This document shows, piece after piece, positions 37,001 to 46,379 of a DNA stretch of 64,000 nucleotides. Made by a program: the position numbers and the translations under genes. The stretch comes from Shewanella eurypsychrophilus (GTDB lineage: Bacteria; Pseudomonadota; Gammaproteobacteria; Enterobacterales; Shewanellaceae), in NCBI RefSeq assembly GCF_007004545.3, contig NZ_CP045503.2, positions 3,194,501 to 3,258,500 of the forward strand, read 5' to 3'. Position 1 is the stretch's first letter. Each line of letters opens with the position of its first letter. The notes beneath the pieces are model-generated. The model saw only the letters and a list, made by a program, of their open reading frames with translations, was not told where the DNA came from and did no database searches.

Positions 37001-38937
37001 TTCCATACTTGAGATAATGCATTTTGGAATCTGTCTTGACTCTCTGCAATATTCTCGGTTGTAGCACCTTGAATTGTCATCAAGAAATCTAAGATCCAGT
37101 ATGTGTGGCCGTCCGTAGTCTTAATCTCATATGGACGTTCATTAATCACTCGAAGACCAAAATTCTCAAGCATAGGTAAGACGTCTGAAAGATGAATAGG
37201 TTCATCTTTATGGAACAACTTCAGGCGCACTTTACTATTGTTCAGCGCTGTTTCTTGTGGTTGGTAAAACAGCATACCTAATTTGTGAGAATCATCTAAC
37301 GCTTCTAGCTGTAAAATATCTACAACAGCCGAACTCGGCAACACGTCTTCTTGATAACTGCGTGGAAACGCATCAAGGTAACGCTTTGTCAGTCTAGTAC
37401 CCGACTCTTCACCGCGTGCACTGCTTAGAGAATCATTTAGCTTATCTTCCCATGAACGTGCAGCTTCAGTTAAATTATTTTCAATGGCAGCCACATCTAC
37501 ATCCATACTATTGTTGTCGACTTTCACTATGTAGTGAGTACGCGCAAGGGTTGACTCCGAAAAGTAAGTCGTAAATTCAACTTCAGCATCGGTATTAAAG
37601 TGTTGCGCTAAGATTCGCTGAGTGTCTTCACGTAGCTTAGTGTTGTATCTATCTTTAGAGACATAGACTAAGCATGATAAGAATCGTCCAAAACCATCTT
37701 TTCGAACAAATAACTTTAGTTTATCTCGGTCTTGCATCTCAAGCACGCCATGTGCGACATGGGCAAGCTCCGCGACACTACCTTGGATGAGTTCATCTCT
37801 AGGTAAAGTCTCTAAGATATGCATCAAGGCTTTATAATCATGAGAGCGAGGAGTTAAGCCTGAGCGATCGAGTACACGTTGTACTTTCTCAGCTAAAAGG
37901 GGGATTTCACGAGGGCTTCGGTTGTAAAGGTTGGAAGCATACAGACCTAAGAAACGATCTTCTCCAATAACATTCCCTTTTTTATCAAAACGTTTTACAC
38001 CAACATAATCCACATATGCCGGGCGATGAACGCGACTCTTTTCACTGCTTTTGGTTAATACTAGTAAACTGTCATCTAACGCTTCTTTACGGGCGCTTTC
38101 AGAGAAGTTGGATAGTAACAAACCGGTTTCAGGTTGTGGCTTACCTGGAATATTCATCAAGCCTAAGCTCGATGTTGTATCTGCAATAAGCTCTAAATCT
38201 CCTTCCACTTTACGCAGATCGTAACGACGATATCCTAACAGTGTGAAATGATGATTATTAAGATAGTTAAGAAAGTTAGTCGCTTCTTCAAGCTCTTGCT
38301 TTTCTCCAGGATAGGGCCTTTTGGCGAGATCTTTAATCGTCTCATCCAATTTATTAGACATGGCCTGCCAATCATGTACCGACGCAGCAACATCACCGAG
38401 GACAGATGCGACTTCTTTTTCAAGCAGCTTAATATCTTCTTTACTACTCAATCTGTCAATTTCAATCAGGAATACCGCAACTCTCTCAAGTTCTTCATTA
38501 TTGTCTTCACCATAACTGACTTCGGTGATCAACTGTTTGTCACGCTTAAGTGATAGTGGCGTGTGCAACATCATATGGGCAGTAATACCAAGACGATTAA
38601 GTGCCATTCCAACTGAATCGACTAGAAAAGGCATGTCAGGCTGAACGACTTCAATAATTGAATGAGTAGATTGCCAACCATGTTTTGACTGGCTTGGATT
38701 AAAGACACGAATGTGCGAACTGCCCTTTTGCGTCTTATTAGCGGCATTCCACAAACTTAAAACGGCACCATAAAGATCACTATCATTACGGGCATTAAGA
38801 TCGTCTTTCGACATGTGGGCATAAATACAAGCGGCGAACTGCTCAACTTGCTTAACTTGTGCATTTGGAACTTTTGAATGAATAAGGTTAACTACATTTT
38901 CGAGTAGTACTGAAGGCATTGCATCTTTCAAGGCCAT
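34099..38937 (-). CDS. gdhB: NAD-specific glutamate dehydrogenase, large (about 180 kDa) class
   Basis: Oxidative deamination of glutamate to 2-oxoglutarate for amino-acid catabolism. 1612 residues, the size of the GDH-180 class in Pseudomonas, Streptomyces and Shewanella. The N-terminal half has ACT-like regulatory segments. The catalytic domain is in the second half: [24 protein letters not shown], the Lys-containing [16 protein letters not shown], then the dinucleotide-binding region [16 protein letters not shown]. The long C-terminal part is family-specific. A CRP-like palindrome lies about 85 bp upstream. The gene is monocistronic. Confidence 0.93.
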   Translation of the reverse strand: [1612 protein letters not shown]

Positions 38938-39016
38938 GTTGCTGTTTCCTTTAAGGGTCTATGGCAGCGCTTTTATAATTTTTGGGATGCTTGTTACAAA
39001 TGACCAGTCAAAATAA

Positions 39017-39032
39017 TGTGACCTAGGTCATG
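39017..39032. promoter_or_regulatory. CRP-like palindrome upstream of gdhB
   Basis: TGTGACCTAGGTCATG contains the perfect 12-bp palindrome TGACCTAGGTCA. The left half is a consensus CRP half-site (TGTGA); the right half matches three of five positions. It is about 80-95 bp before the gdhB start. CRP control of an amino-acid catabolic dehydrogenase would be logical, but another regulator could own this palindrome. Confidence 0.4.
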
Positions 39033-39175
39033 CGCGAAGTTTATTACTAAATCTGCCACATTTCGAGAATTATTTTAGTGGTCAATCCTCCTTAAAACCA
39101 GTAATAGCAGTAATTTAGCTTAGCAGATGATAAATCAATCGCCATAAGAGCATGACTATGCAGTTTTTGGGCAAT

Positions 39176-39197
39176 AAAAAAGGGAGCCGAAGCTCCC
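39176..39197 (-). terminator. Terminator of the RND/DUF1302 operon
   Basis: On the minus strand GGGAGC, tetraloop TTCG, GCTCCC, then TTTTTT, seven nt after the RND stop codon. Confidence 0.9.
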
Positions 39198-39204
39198 TGA
39201 TTGC

Positions 39205-41523
39205 TTAGTTACTTGAGGGTTTTCGCCATAAAATGGCCCCGATTGCAGGTAAAATAATTATGGCGCCCAACATATTTACCAAAAACATAAAGGTTAACAA
39301 GATCCCCATATCCATTTGGAACTTTAACGCTGAAAAGAACCAAGTACTCACACCAATCGCTAATGTCAGTCCAGTGAAAATAACCGCGCTACCTCGCTCA
39401 ACAAGCGCCTCATAATATGCCTCTTGAACTGACATACCCTCTCTTAATCGAACGGCCATGGTTGATAAAATATAAATACCATAATCGACACCAATACCTA
39501 CGCCTAAAGCAATGACAGGTAGCGTACTCACCGCAAGTCCGATATCAAGTTGAGTCATTAATGCCTGAGCTAAGGTTGAAACCACATAGAGGGGCAAGAT
39601 CACTGAAATAGTGGCTCGCAGCGATCTAAAGCTAATCAGACAAAGAAAGAACACGGCACCATAGACGTAAATCATCATAGGTAACTGAGCCGCAGAAACG
39701 GCCTCATTAGTTGCAGCCATAACACCAACAGGACCCGATGCGAGTCGATACTTTAGCTTGTCGTTATTCATCGTTTGAGTTAACGCGTTAACTTTATTAA
39801 TAACGATTTCGATGGTTTCAGCTTTGTGATCTTTCAAAAATAGATACACCGGCATCACAGAGCAATCACTATTGAGCAATCCCGATGTTGTAGGCACTCT
39901 GCCAACAGCTTGAACCAGACTTGCTGTCGTTCTAGGTAGAACCTGCCATTTAGGGCTGCCTTCGTTAAAACCTGCATTCACTCGTTTAGCCACTGAGGCT
40001 AGGCTAGCCGTAGCTTCTACTCCGGGTGTATTACTCATCAGCCACTCAAACTCATCAATTTGAGTGAGTACAGAATGATACGTGCAGGCTTCTGGAAAAG
40101 CTTCAACGATAATCGTCATGACATCAGTCGTAATAGAAAACTTATCTGTAATGTAGAAAGTATCTTGGTTATATCTAGAATCAAAATGTAGTGCCGGCGC
40201 CCCACCTTGCAGATCCCCGACTTTCATTTGGTTTGCTTGCTGTAAACCTAAGGCATAGAGGCCTGTTGTAAACACAAGAACCCAGATAGCGTACTTAGTC
40301 GTGGCAAAATAAGACAGTGATCTCCAAACCCGGTTAGCCCCTTGAGTTAAAGCCTTATTTTCCTTCTTCACATTAAGTTGAGTATAAGAAATGATTAGCG
40401 GCAGTAATATCAAGTTAGTAAGGATAATGACTGCTACACCTAATGAAGCAGAGATGGCAAGCTCTCTAATGATACCAATATCAATCGCTAACAAGGTCAA
40501 GAAGCCAACCGTATCAGATAAAAGTGCGATACCACCCGGGATCAACAGACTTCTGAAAGCTAATGCTGCAGCCGCTTTGGTCGTCTCTCCGTCGTTGACT
40601 CTTCGACGAACCGCATTGATCATTTGCACACTGTGGCTGACACCAATGGCAAAAACGAGGAAAGGGATGAGGATTGACATGGGATCGAGTCCAAAGCCAA
40701 CCACAGTCAATAAACCAAGTTGCCAAATTACTGCAATCAAGCTACATGCTAATGGCAAAAATGTCAGAGTTAATGACTTAGAAAACAGGTACACCATCAC
40801 GGCAGTAACAAGGATAGCAATCAAGAAGAAAAGCATAACCCCTTTTGCGCCTTCAGCGACATCACCAGCCATTTTGGCAAAACCAATAATATGGATCTTG
40901 ATATTATCGTTTTCGTACTTTTCTCTAAGCTCTTTTTCAAGTTGTTCAGCAAAAGCGAGTGTATCGAGTGGCTCTCCTGTCTGCGGATCAAAATCCATTA
41001 ATTGGGCGGTTACCATGGCAGCCGAATAATCTTCCGCGATGAGCCTGCCAACAATGCCCGCTTTCTCAATGTTATTTCGAACGACTGTTAGACCAGCCGA
41101 GGTTGTCGTAAAGTCTGCGGGGATCACTGGGCCCCCAGCGAAACCATCTTCAACTACTTCTGTGAATCGAGTCGAAGGGGAAAACAATGATTTTACCTGC
41201 GACCTATCGACACCTGGTATAAAAAACAGTTGGTCATGAACATTCTTCAAAGCATCAAAAAATGTTTCATTGAAAATATCCCCACTTGAATCCTCTACGG
41301 CCACCATAATGCTGTTTGCACCACCAAATTGTTTCTGATGTTTTAGGTAGGTCTTCATATAGCTATGATTAAGTGGGATGTTTTTTATGAATGCTGCATC
41401 CATTTTTAAATTACTTGCCTGAATAGCAAGGAATACAGTTATTAATACAAACAGTACGATGACGAACGCTCTTCGCCTGAATAAAAAGGATTCTAATCCA
41501 TTAACTAATTTATCTAACATCAT
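39205..41523 (-). CDS. RND superfamily exporter (MMPL type)
   Basis: 772 residues with the RND layout: one membrane helix near the N-terminus (FVIVLFVLITVFLAIQA), a large periplasmic loop, a block of five helices (from GVMLFFLIAILVTAVMVYLF), then a second loop and second helix block. Motifs such as ISILIPFLVFAIGVSHSVQM and LPVIALGVGIGVDYGIY are typical of RND transporters for lipids and other hydrophobic compounds. The start at 41523 has TAGGA at proper spacing and leaves a 10-nt gap to the upstream gene. It is the last gene of the operon. The cargo is unknown. Confidence 0.85.
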   Translation of the reverse strand: MMLDKLVNGLESFLFRRRAFVIVLFVLITVFLAIQASNLKMDAAFIKNIPLNHSYMKTYLKHQKQFGGANSIMVAVEDSSGDIFNETFFDALKNVHDQLFFIPGVDRSQVKSLFSPSTRFTEVVEDGFAGGPVIPADFTTTSAGLTVVRNNIEKAGIVGRLIAEDYSAAMVTAQLMDFDPQTGEPLDTLAFAEQLEKELREKYENDNIKIHIIGFAKMAGDVAEGAKGVMLFFLIAILVTAVMVYLFSKSLTLTFLPLACSLIAVIWQLGLLTVVGFGLDPMSILIPFLVFAIGVSHSVQMINAVRRRVNDGETTKAAAALAFRSLLIPGGIALLSDTVGFLTLLAIDIGIIRELAISASLGVAVIILTNLILLPLIISYTQLNVKKENKALTQGANRVWRSLSYFATTKYAIWVLVFTTGLYALGLQQANQMKVGDLQGGAPALHFDSRYNQDTFYITDKFSITTDVMTIIVEAFPEACTYHSVLTQIDEFEWLMSNTPGVEATASLASVAKRVNAGFNEGSPKWQVLPRTTASLVQAVGRVPTTSGLLNSDCSVMPVYLFLKDHKAETIEIVINKVNALTQTMNNDKLKYRLASGPVGVMAATNEAVSAAQLPMMIYVYGAVFFLCLISFRSLRATISVILPLYVVSTLAQALMTQLDIGLAVSTLPVIALGVGIGVDYGIYILSTMAVRLREGMSVQEAYYEALVERGSAVIFTGLTLAIGVSTWFFSALKFQMDMGILLTFMFLVNMLGAIIILPAIGAILWRKPSSN

Positions 41524-41533
41524 AAAGATCCTA

Positions 41534-42559
41534 TTATTGTTGTTTGAAAAGACCTTTAGTACCTGCGATCCAGGTGTGGCCTTGGGGATCTTGAACAATC
41601 GAGACTAAATTTTCACCCTGGCGCTGCTCAACTAAGGTACTGATACCTTCAGCAGTAACATCGATAATAACGCCTGCATTACCCACTAAACGAAGCTCAT
41701 CATTGGCTTTAACCATCACACCATTGATTGTTGAGGTAACTGGCATACTAATCTCGCTCCAGTTGTCAAAAGCGCCGTCAGCTTTAAACACGTGCCCTCT
41801 TAAGCCCATAACAAACAGAGACTCTTTAAAATAGATGGCATTGAACAATGAGCCTTCATAAATAAAGTCCATTTTTTGCCACCGCTTTCCCTGATCATTC
41901 GATACCGCGACTAAACCTAACTCTCCGACCATGACAAGCTGACCATCTTTTGCTTGAATGACACGGTTAAAGTGTGGCAATAGAGTGCTTCGCTCACTAA
42001 GATATAAAGCTTCATCTTCTGCTTTTAGCTCAGCGAGATAATCAATATCTTCTTCGAACAGTAACGATTGGTGGTACTCAGCGACCCATTGCTGGCCACC
42101 ATCTTGAGTACGGAAGAAAAGTCCATAAGCGCCTATGGCAATACCATTGTTTTCATCAAAAAAATGGATATCTAACAGTGGTTTTTCGATCTCTTCTGAC
42201 TCCATCTGTAACAACCAGGTCCTACCGCCATCATGGGTATAGAGAATCGTAGCGTCATGACCAACCGCCCATCCTTTCTGAGGAGTAATGAGAAAAGCTT
42301 TTGTAAGGTGTGCCTTGGTTGGAGTTTGAACCTGCTTCCATTGTGGACTTGCTTGTTCATCAAAGATAAAAGCGTGCCCTCGTTCACCTACAGCGATGGC
42401 GGTGCTTCCTTTAGAAACAATATCTAGAACAATTGAATTAATGGCTAAAGGTTGAATTTGATTTTTAAAATCACTGACATTATCGGTCTGAGCAGATGCC
42501 TGCCCAATAAAACCAATAAATAAACAGAATTGTAATGTTCGAAGCATGCTAGACAACAT
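41534..42559 (-). CDS. YCF48-like beta-propeller protein
   Basis: 341 residues: a signal peptide (MLSSMLRTLQFCLFIGFIGQ, cleavage near ASA), then repeated propeller blades with the motif A/W-x-G-x-x-G and T-x-D-G-G-x-x-W (GWAVGHDATILYTHDGGRTW). This is the BNR/YCF48 family, related to photosystem II assembly factors but common in bacteria beside RND/DUF1329 genes. The start at 42559 has AAGGAAG upstream and begins directly at the signal peptide. A periplasmic scaffold or assembly role is inferred. Confidence 0.8.
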   Translation of the reverse strand: MLSSMLRTLQFCLFIGFIGQASAQTDNVSDFKNQIQPLAINSIVLDIVSKGSTAIAVGERGHAFIFDEQASPQWKQVQTPTKAHLTKAFLITPQKGWAVGHDATILYTHDGGRTWLLQMESEEIEKPLLDIHFFDENNGIAIGAYGLFFRTQDGGQQWVAEYHQSLLFEEDIDYLAELKAEDEALYLSERSTLLPHFNRVIQAKDGQLVMVGELGLVAVSNDQGKRWQKMDFIYEGSLFNAIYFKESLFVMGLRGHVFKADGAFDNWSEISMPVTSTINGVMVKANDELRLVGNAGVIIDVTAEGISTLVEQRQGENLVSIVQDPQGHTWIAGTKGLFKQQ

Positions 42560-42611
42560 ACAGACTTCCTTAAAGAATAGAGGGGCAGTAAACCGCCCCT
42601 TAAAACTGAGA

Positions 42612-43976
42612 TTAACGAATACCGGCACGTCTTAATGCTGCAGGCGTGAAATTAGCTTCACTGAGCTTGGCATCGAAATCATACATACGACCTTCATTAT
42701 CTAGCCCCATTGCGATATAACGGCGAGATTGAAGATCATGGAACACTTCTAAGGTGCTCCAATGAGTTGGCACTTCATAGTAGTTAATGGCATGGGCAAC
42801 CGCGACACGATAAAGCTCATCACGGTTATCGTACATATCAGCAAGCGATACCTGCCATGAATCTTCATCTATATAGAAAGTACGCGTCTTGTAGATATGA
42901 CGCATTCCCTCTTTTAGCTGAGCCTTAACCACCCAAACACGATGTTTTTCCCAACGGACAAATTCAGGGTTAATATGACCGGGATGAATGATTTGATCGT
43001 ACTTCAACTGATCTGAGTGCAATTTATAATCATTATATGGAATGTAAACTTCTTGTTTACCAATAAGTTCCCAGTTATATCTTACTGGAGAGCCGTTAAA
43101 CATATCAAAGTCATCGGTGGTTCTTAGCCCATCAGATACCGAACCTGGAGTATCAAAAGCGACGTTTGGCGCTTTACGTACTCGTCGCTGACCCGTGTTA
43201 TAAGTCCACGCCTGTCGTGGCAAGGCTTCTTGATCCATGGTTTCTTTCACAAGAAGAGCTGTACCCGCCAGACGAGCAGGTTGAGTCACAACTTGCTTGA
43301 AATAAAACAGGGTATTAGATGCAGCAAGCTTATCCAGCGTCATTTCAGGACGTGAATACTGAAAACGTATCTCTTCAGCTGTTTCAACTAATGTATAGCT
43401 TCCACCCGCTGTTGGAGCCGCTTGGCTACGCGATGTTTTCACATCGACACCACGGAAGCGTAATACATGATTCCAAATAACTTCTAAGCCATTTTCAGGG
43501 ATAGGAAAAGGCACACCAATCGATGCACCTTTTACACCATTACCTTCAGACACGAGCTCTGCACGAGTGGCGTTAGCCTTAGTCGCATCATAGACAAACT
43601 GAGGTACAGACGCTGTACGCCTGGTTTGATAGACATTCATCTTGTATGTATCTGGATACAATTCAAAGAGCTTCATCTGCCCTTCAGTCAAATGTGCCTT
43701 ATACTTCTCTTTAGTCGCATTGGTGATCGTAAATTCTATTTTATCAGCAGAAAATGGATCAGGATGATGCATTCCCTTCTCATAACCAGCTGCAGCGGTG
43801 GTGATCCCACCATCCCAAGCAGGAATAGAACCATCAGCGTTACCCGCTTTAACCCCACCTAATGGTGTCAGTTCGGTGCCTAATTTTGCCGCTTCTGCAT
43901 CTGTGACTTTAGCTAACGCACTGGGTGCAGTTAATGCAACCATCACAGCCGCCGACAATATCGCAAGTTTGTTCAT
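42612..43976 (-). CDS. DUF1329 family periplasmic or outer-membrane protein
   Basis: 454 residues with a signal peptide (MNKLAILSAAVMVALTAPSA, cleavage after ALA). The N-terminal region KVTDAEAAKLGTELTPLGG and the segment NADGSIPAWDGGI are hallmarks of DUF1329. The family is thought to have a LolA/LolB-like lipid-binding fold, which would suit a carrier between the RND pump and the outer membrane. It is 18 nt after the DUF1302 gene and 52 nt before the YCF48 gene. Confidence 0.85.
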   Translation of the reverse strand: MNKLAILSAAVMVALTAPSALAKVTDAEAAKLGTELTPLGGVKAGNADGSIPAWDGGITTAAAGYEKGMHHPDPFSADKIEFTITNATKEKYKAHLTEGQMKLFELYPDTYKMNVYQTRRTASVPQFVYDATKANATRAELVSEGNGVKGASIGVPFPIPENGLEVIWNHVLRFRGVDVKTSRSQAAPTAGGSYTLVETAEEIRFQYSRPEMTLDKLAASNTLFYFKQVVTQPARLAGTALLVKETMDQEALPRQAWTYNTGQRRVRKAPNVAFDTPGSVSDGLRTTDDFDMFNGSPVRYNWELIGKQEVYIPYNDYKLHSDQLKYDQIIHPGHINPEFVRWEKHRVWVVKAQLKEGMRHIYKTRTFYIDEDSWQVSLADMYDNRDELYRVAVAHAINYYEVPTHWSTLEVFHDLQSRRYIAMGLDNEGRMYDFDAKLSEANFTPAALRRAGIR

Positions 43977-43994
43977 TATTATTGTCCTTGTGAT

Positions 43995-46055
43995 TTAGAT
44001 TGAATATTTGATGTTAAATGACACGTAATCACGGTCAGACATCTGATTTGTTGTGCCTACGCCACCAAAGAAACTGTTGTATGAGAAATCAGCTCCCCAA
44101 CGACTCTGATAATCAAAATTAACCCCTACAGAGACTGACTTTTTACCTTCGGTAAAGAGGAACATAGGATCGGGTGTGATACCGTCAACATCATGGGAAA
44201 AAATCACCCGAGGAGACATGTTTACACCGGCAAACAAGTTGTTGTAATCCGCTTTAGCAACGAGGCGATAACCCCATGCGAAATCTGTCGGGAACGGGTT
44301 GGTTTCAGGGCCATTATGTAAAGCTTCAATGATGCCAGGCATCTCCGGGTTTCCACCTGAACGCGCGGTTCCTGGGCCGTTGAGTCTTAACTCATCGAAA
44401 CTAGGCATGTCATGGATCCACACACCACCAATCTCAGCAAGCATAACCAGGTTACTGGTGCCAAGTGTTGGCCCAAATAAATGAGTAAAGGTTGCTTGAG
44501 CTTGAGTCGTATCGAGACGAATGAAACCTTCTGCATATTCACCAGGCCCGACGTCATTCACATAAGAGGTGTATTGAGAGACACCATCTAAATCAGGGCG
44601 AATACCTGCATTAGCAAGCTGCTGAGGCATGGCGGCAAAAAGTAATTCAACATCATCTATCTGCAGAGGTTCATCTTGGCGGTGAGCTATTTCACCAGCA
44701 ACCGATGTGTCACCGATTAGCGTATTAAAACTAAATCCGTAAAGCTGAATATCTTCAGGGAACTCAATCTGGGCTTTAGAGAAAGTCTCAAGACCTAATA
44801 AGGTTTCTCTATCAACTGAGCCTCCGGCCGCAGCAATTCCACCTAGAACAGCTAAATCACGACCAACTGCATCAGCACCAAAGTTAGCAGTGGTACCACT
44901 AATCAATGGTCGACGACTGTGATAGTTCATGTAATAGAGACCAAATTCAGTCTCACCAAGCGCTGGAGAGTAGTAACCCAATTTGACACCATATTGGCCA
45001 GAATCACTGGCACTGGCTTGATCTTCAACTAACGTTGCTTTAGTTGGGTACGCTAAAGCAAGTTGGCCTAACTCTGCAGCAGAATATTGTCCTGAGCCTA
45101 TCATTTTCAGTAAATCATTATATTCAGCTTGTATAAAATCCAAGCTCATATCAGGATTCGCTTGGAAACCAAGTTGGGCATTCTGATTATAACCGCCGTA
45201 ACCGGCAAAATCGTTTGTCGAGAAATAAGAACCTGGTGTAGGAACCCAAACAGGTTCCCAATCGTACTGGTAGAAAGCTTCCACCGAAAGCTCATTGGTT
45301 ACTCCAAAGGAAGCCCATACCATACCTTGAGGTCTGTACGCTTCCTTGAGCTCGGAGCCTGGTGCATTGAGGATATTCAGATCCACGGCATTGATAACAC
45401 CGATACCGTGGGGAATGAGTGTACTTTCACCCCAAGAGACAACTTGCTGACCAATACGTATCGTTAATGGATTGGCACCATCATTAAAGTCGAAATCACC
45501 GTAAACAAAAGCGTCCAACAGACGCACATCTTTACACTGAACTTTCGAGGCTTCAGAATCAGCACATGGATCATATTCAGCACCCGTTAGCGGATCGCTA
45601 TAACCATAGCTGCCATTATTGGCTTTTTGATCATAAAAATACATGCCACGAGCGAATACACCGAAGTTTTTATATTTAAGGGATAATTCATGTAATCCTT
45701 TAAAGACCACAGCGGTTGTATCACCTTGTGAATAGAGTTGGTTACTCAGATCACCATTACTTGAATATGACCCTGGCTGAGCCCAGATCTCTGCTGGCAA
45801 ATACTTAACGTTATTGAACGCTGAATAATTCGTCCAATCGAACTGTGGGTGATTGACTTTACCAATATGGTTGTCCCAATCACGCCCCTCTACACGCCAA
45901 CTGGCACCAGCTGACCAAGTAGAATCGAACGTCCCTTCAACTTCTCCCCAATTAAAAGATACTGCATTGACACTGGATGTGAGCCCCATACTCAGTGCCG
46001 CTACGATCCCTAAAGCAAGTGTCGACTTACTAAAGCCATTGTTAACCTTTTTCAT
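43995..46055 (-). CDS. DUF1302 family outer-membrane protein
   Basis: 686 residues with a signal peptide (cleavage near SSVNA) and a long beta-rich body with many alternating aromatic strands (WGEVEGTFDSTWSAGASWRV, RIGQQVVSWGESTLIPHGIG), consistent with a large outer-membrane barrel. DUF1302 is almost always paired with DUF1329. First gene of the operon DUF1302-DUF1329-YCF48-RND. Probably the outer-membrane component. The cargo is unknown; similar clusters occur in hydrocarbon- or sterol-using bacteria. Confidence 0.85.
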   Translation of the reverse strand: MKKVNNGFSKSTLALGIVAALSMGLTSSVNAVSFNWGEVEGTFDSTWSAGASWRVEGRDWDNHIGKVNHPQFDWTNYSAFNNVKYLPAEIWAQPGSYSSNGDLSNQLYSQGDTTAVVFKGLHELSLKYKNFGVFARGMYFYDQKANNGSYGYSDPLTGAEYDPCADSEASKVQCKDVRLLDAFVYGDFDFNDGANPLTIRIGQQVVSWGESTLIPHGIGVINAVDLNILNAPGSELKEAYRPQGMVWASFGVTNELSVEAFYQYDWEPVWVPTPGSYFSTNDFAGYGGYNQNAQLGFQANPDMSLDFIQAEYNDLLKMIGSGQYSAAELGQLALAYPTKATLVEDQASASDSGQYGVKLGYYSPALGETEFGLYYMNYHSRRPLISGTTANFGADAVGRDLAVLGGIAAAGGSVDRETLLGLETFSKAQIEFPEDIQLYGFSFNTLIGDTSVAGEIAHRQDEPLQIDDVELLFAAMPQQLANAGIRPDLDGVSQYTSYVNDVGPGEYAEGFIRLDTTQAQATFTHLFGPTLGTSNLVMLAEIGGVWIHDMPSFDELRLNGPGTARSGGNPEMPGIIEALHNGPETNPFPTDFAWGYRLVAKADYNNLFAGVNMSPRVIFSHDVDGITPDPMFLFTEGKKSVSVGVNFDYQSRWGADFSYNSFFGGVGTTNQMSDRDYVSFNIKYSI

Positions 46056-46379
46056 TTTAGCGCTTCTCCGTAACCTGCTGAATTCTTGTTATTAGGAATG
46101 GCGGCCAACATCTTGTTAGCGTGCAGGTAACACCATTGTTACAGTATTTACATGCGATGAGCAAGGCAGAATTTAAGAAAATCTTCTAAAGAATTAAGTA
46201 CGTTAGATGATTTTAAAGCCGTAATTCAAACGACCGATTTAAAAATACTGAAGGAGAAAAGAGAAGGGAGTGAAAAGTTAAGTTAACCACCTGTAAAGAC
46301 AAACAATTAACTTAACATATGATCGGTGGACTTGAACGGAAGTATCAATCAAACGTTTGAAGTAATTACTCTAAACGAA
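46056..46379. other. Promoter region of the DUF1302 operon with inverted repeat
   Basis: 324 bp with no coding frame. It holds a perfect 10-bp inverted repeat GTTAAGTTAA (46277-46286) and TTAACTTAAC (46307-46316), 20 nt apart, about 225 bp before the DUF1302 start. It could be an operator or the transcript end of the DUF2835 gene. No further feature is recognised. Confidence 0.4.
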
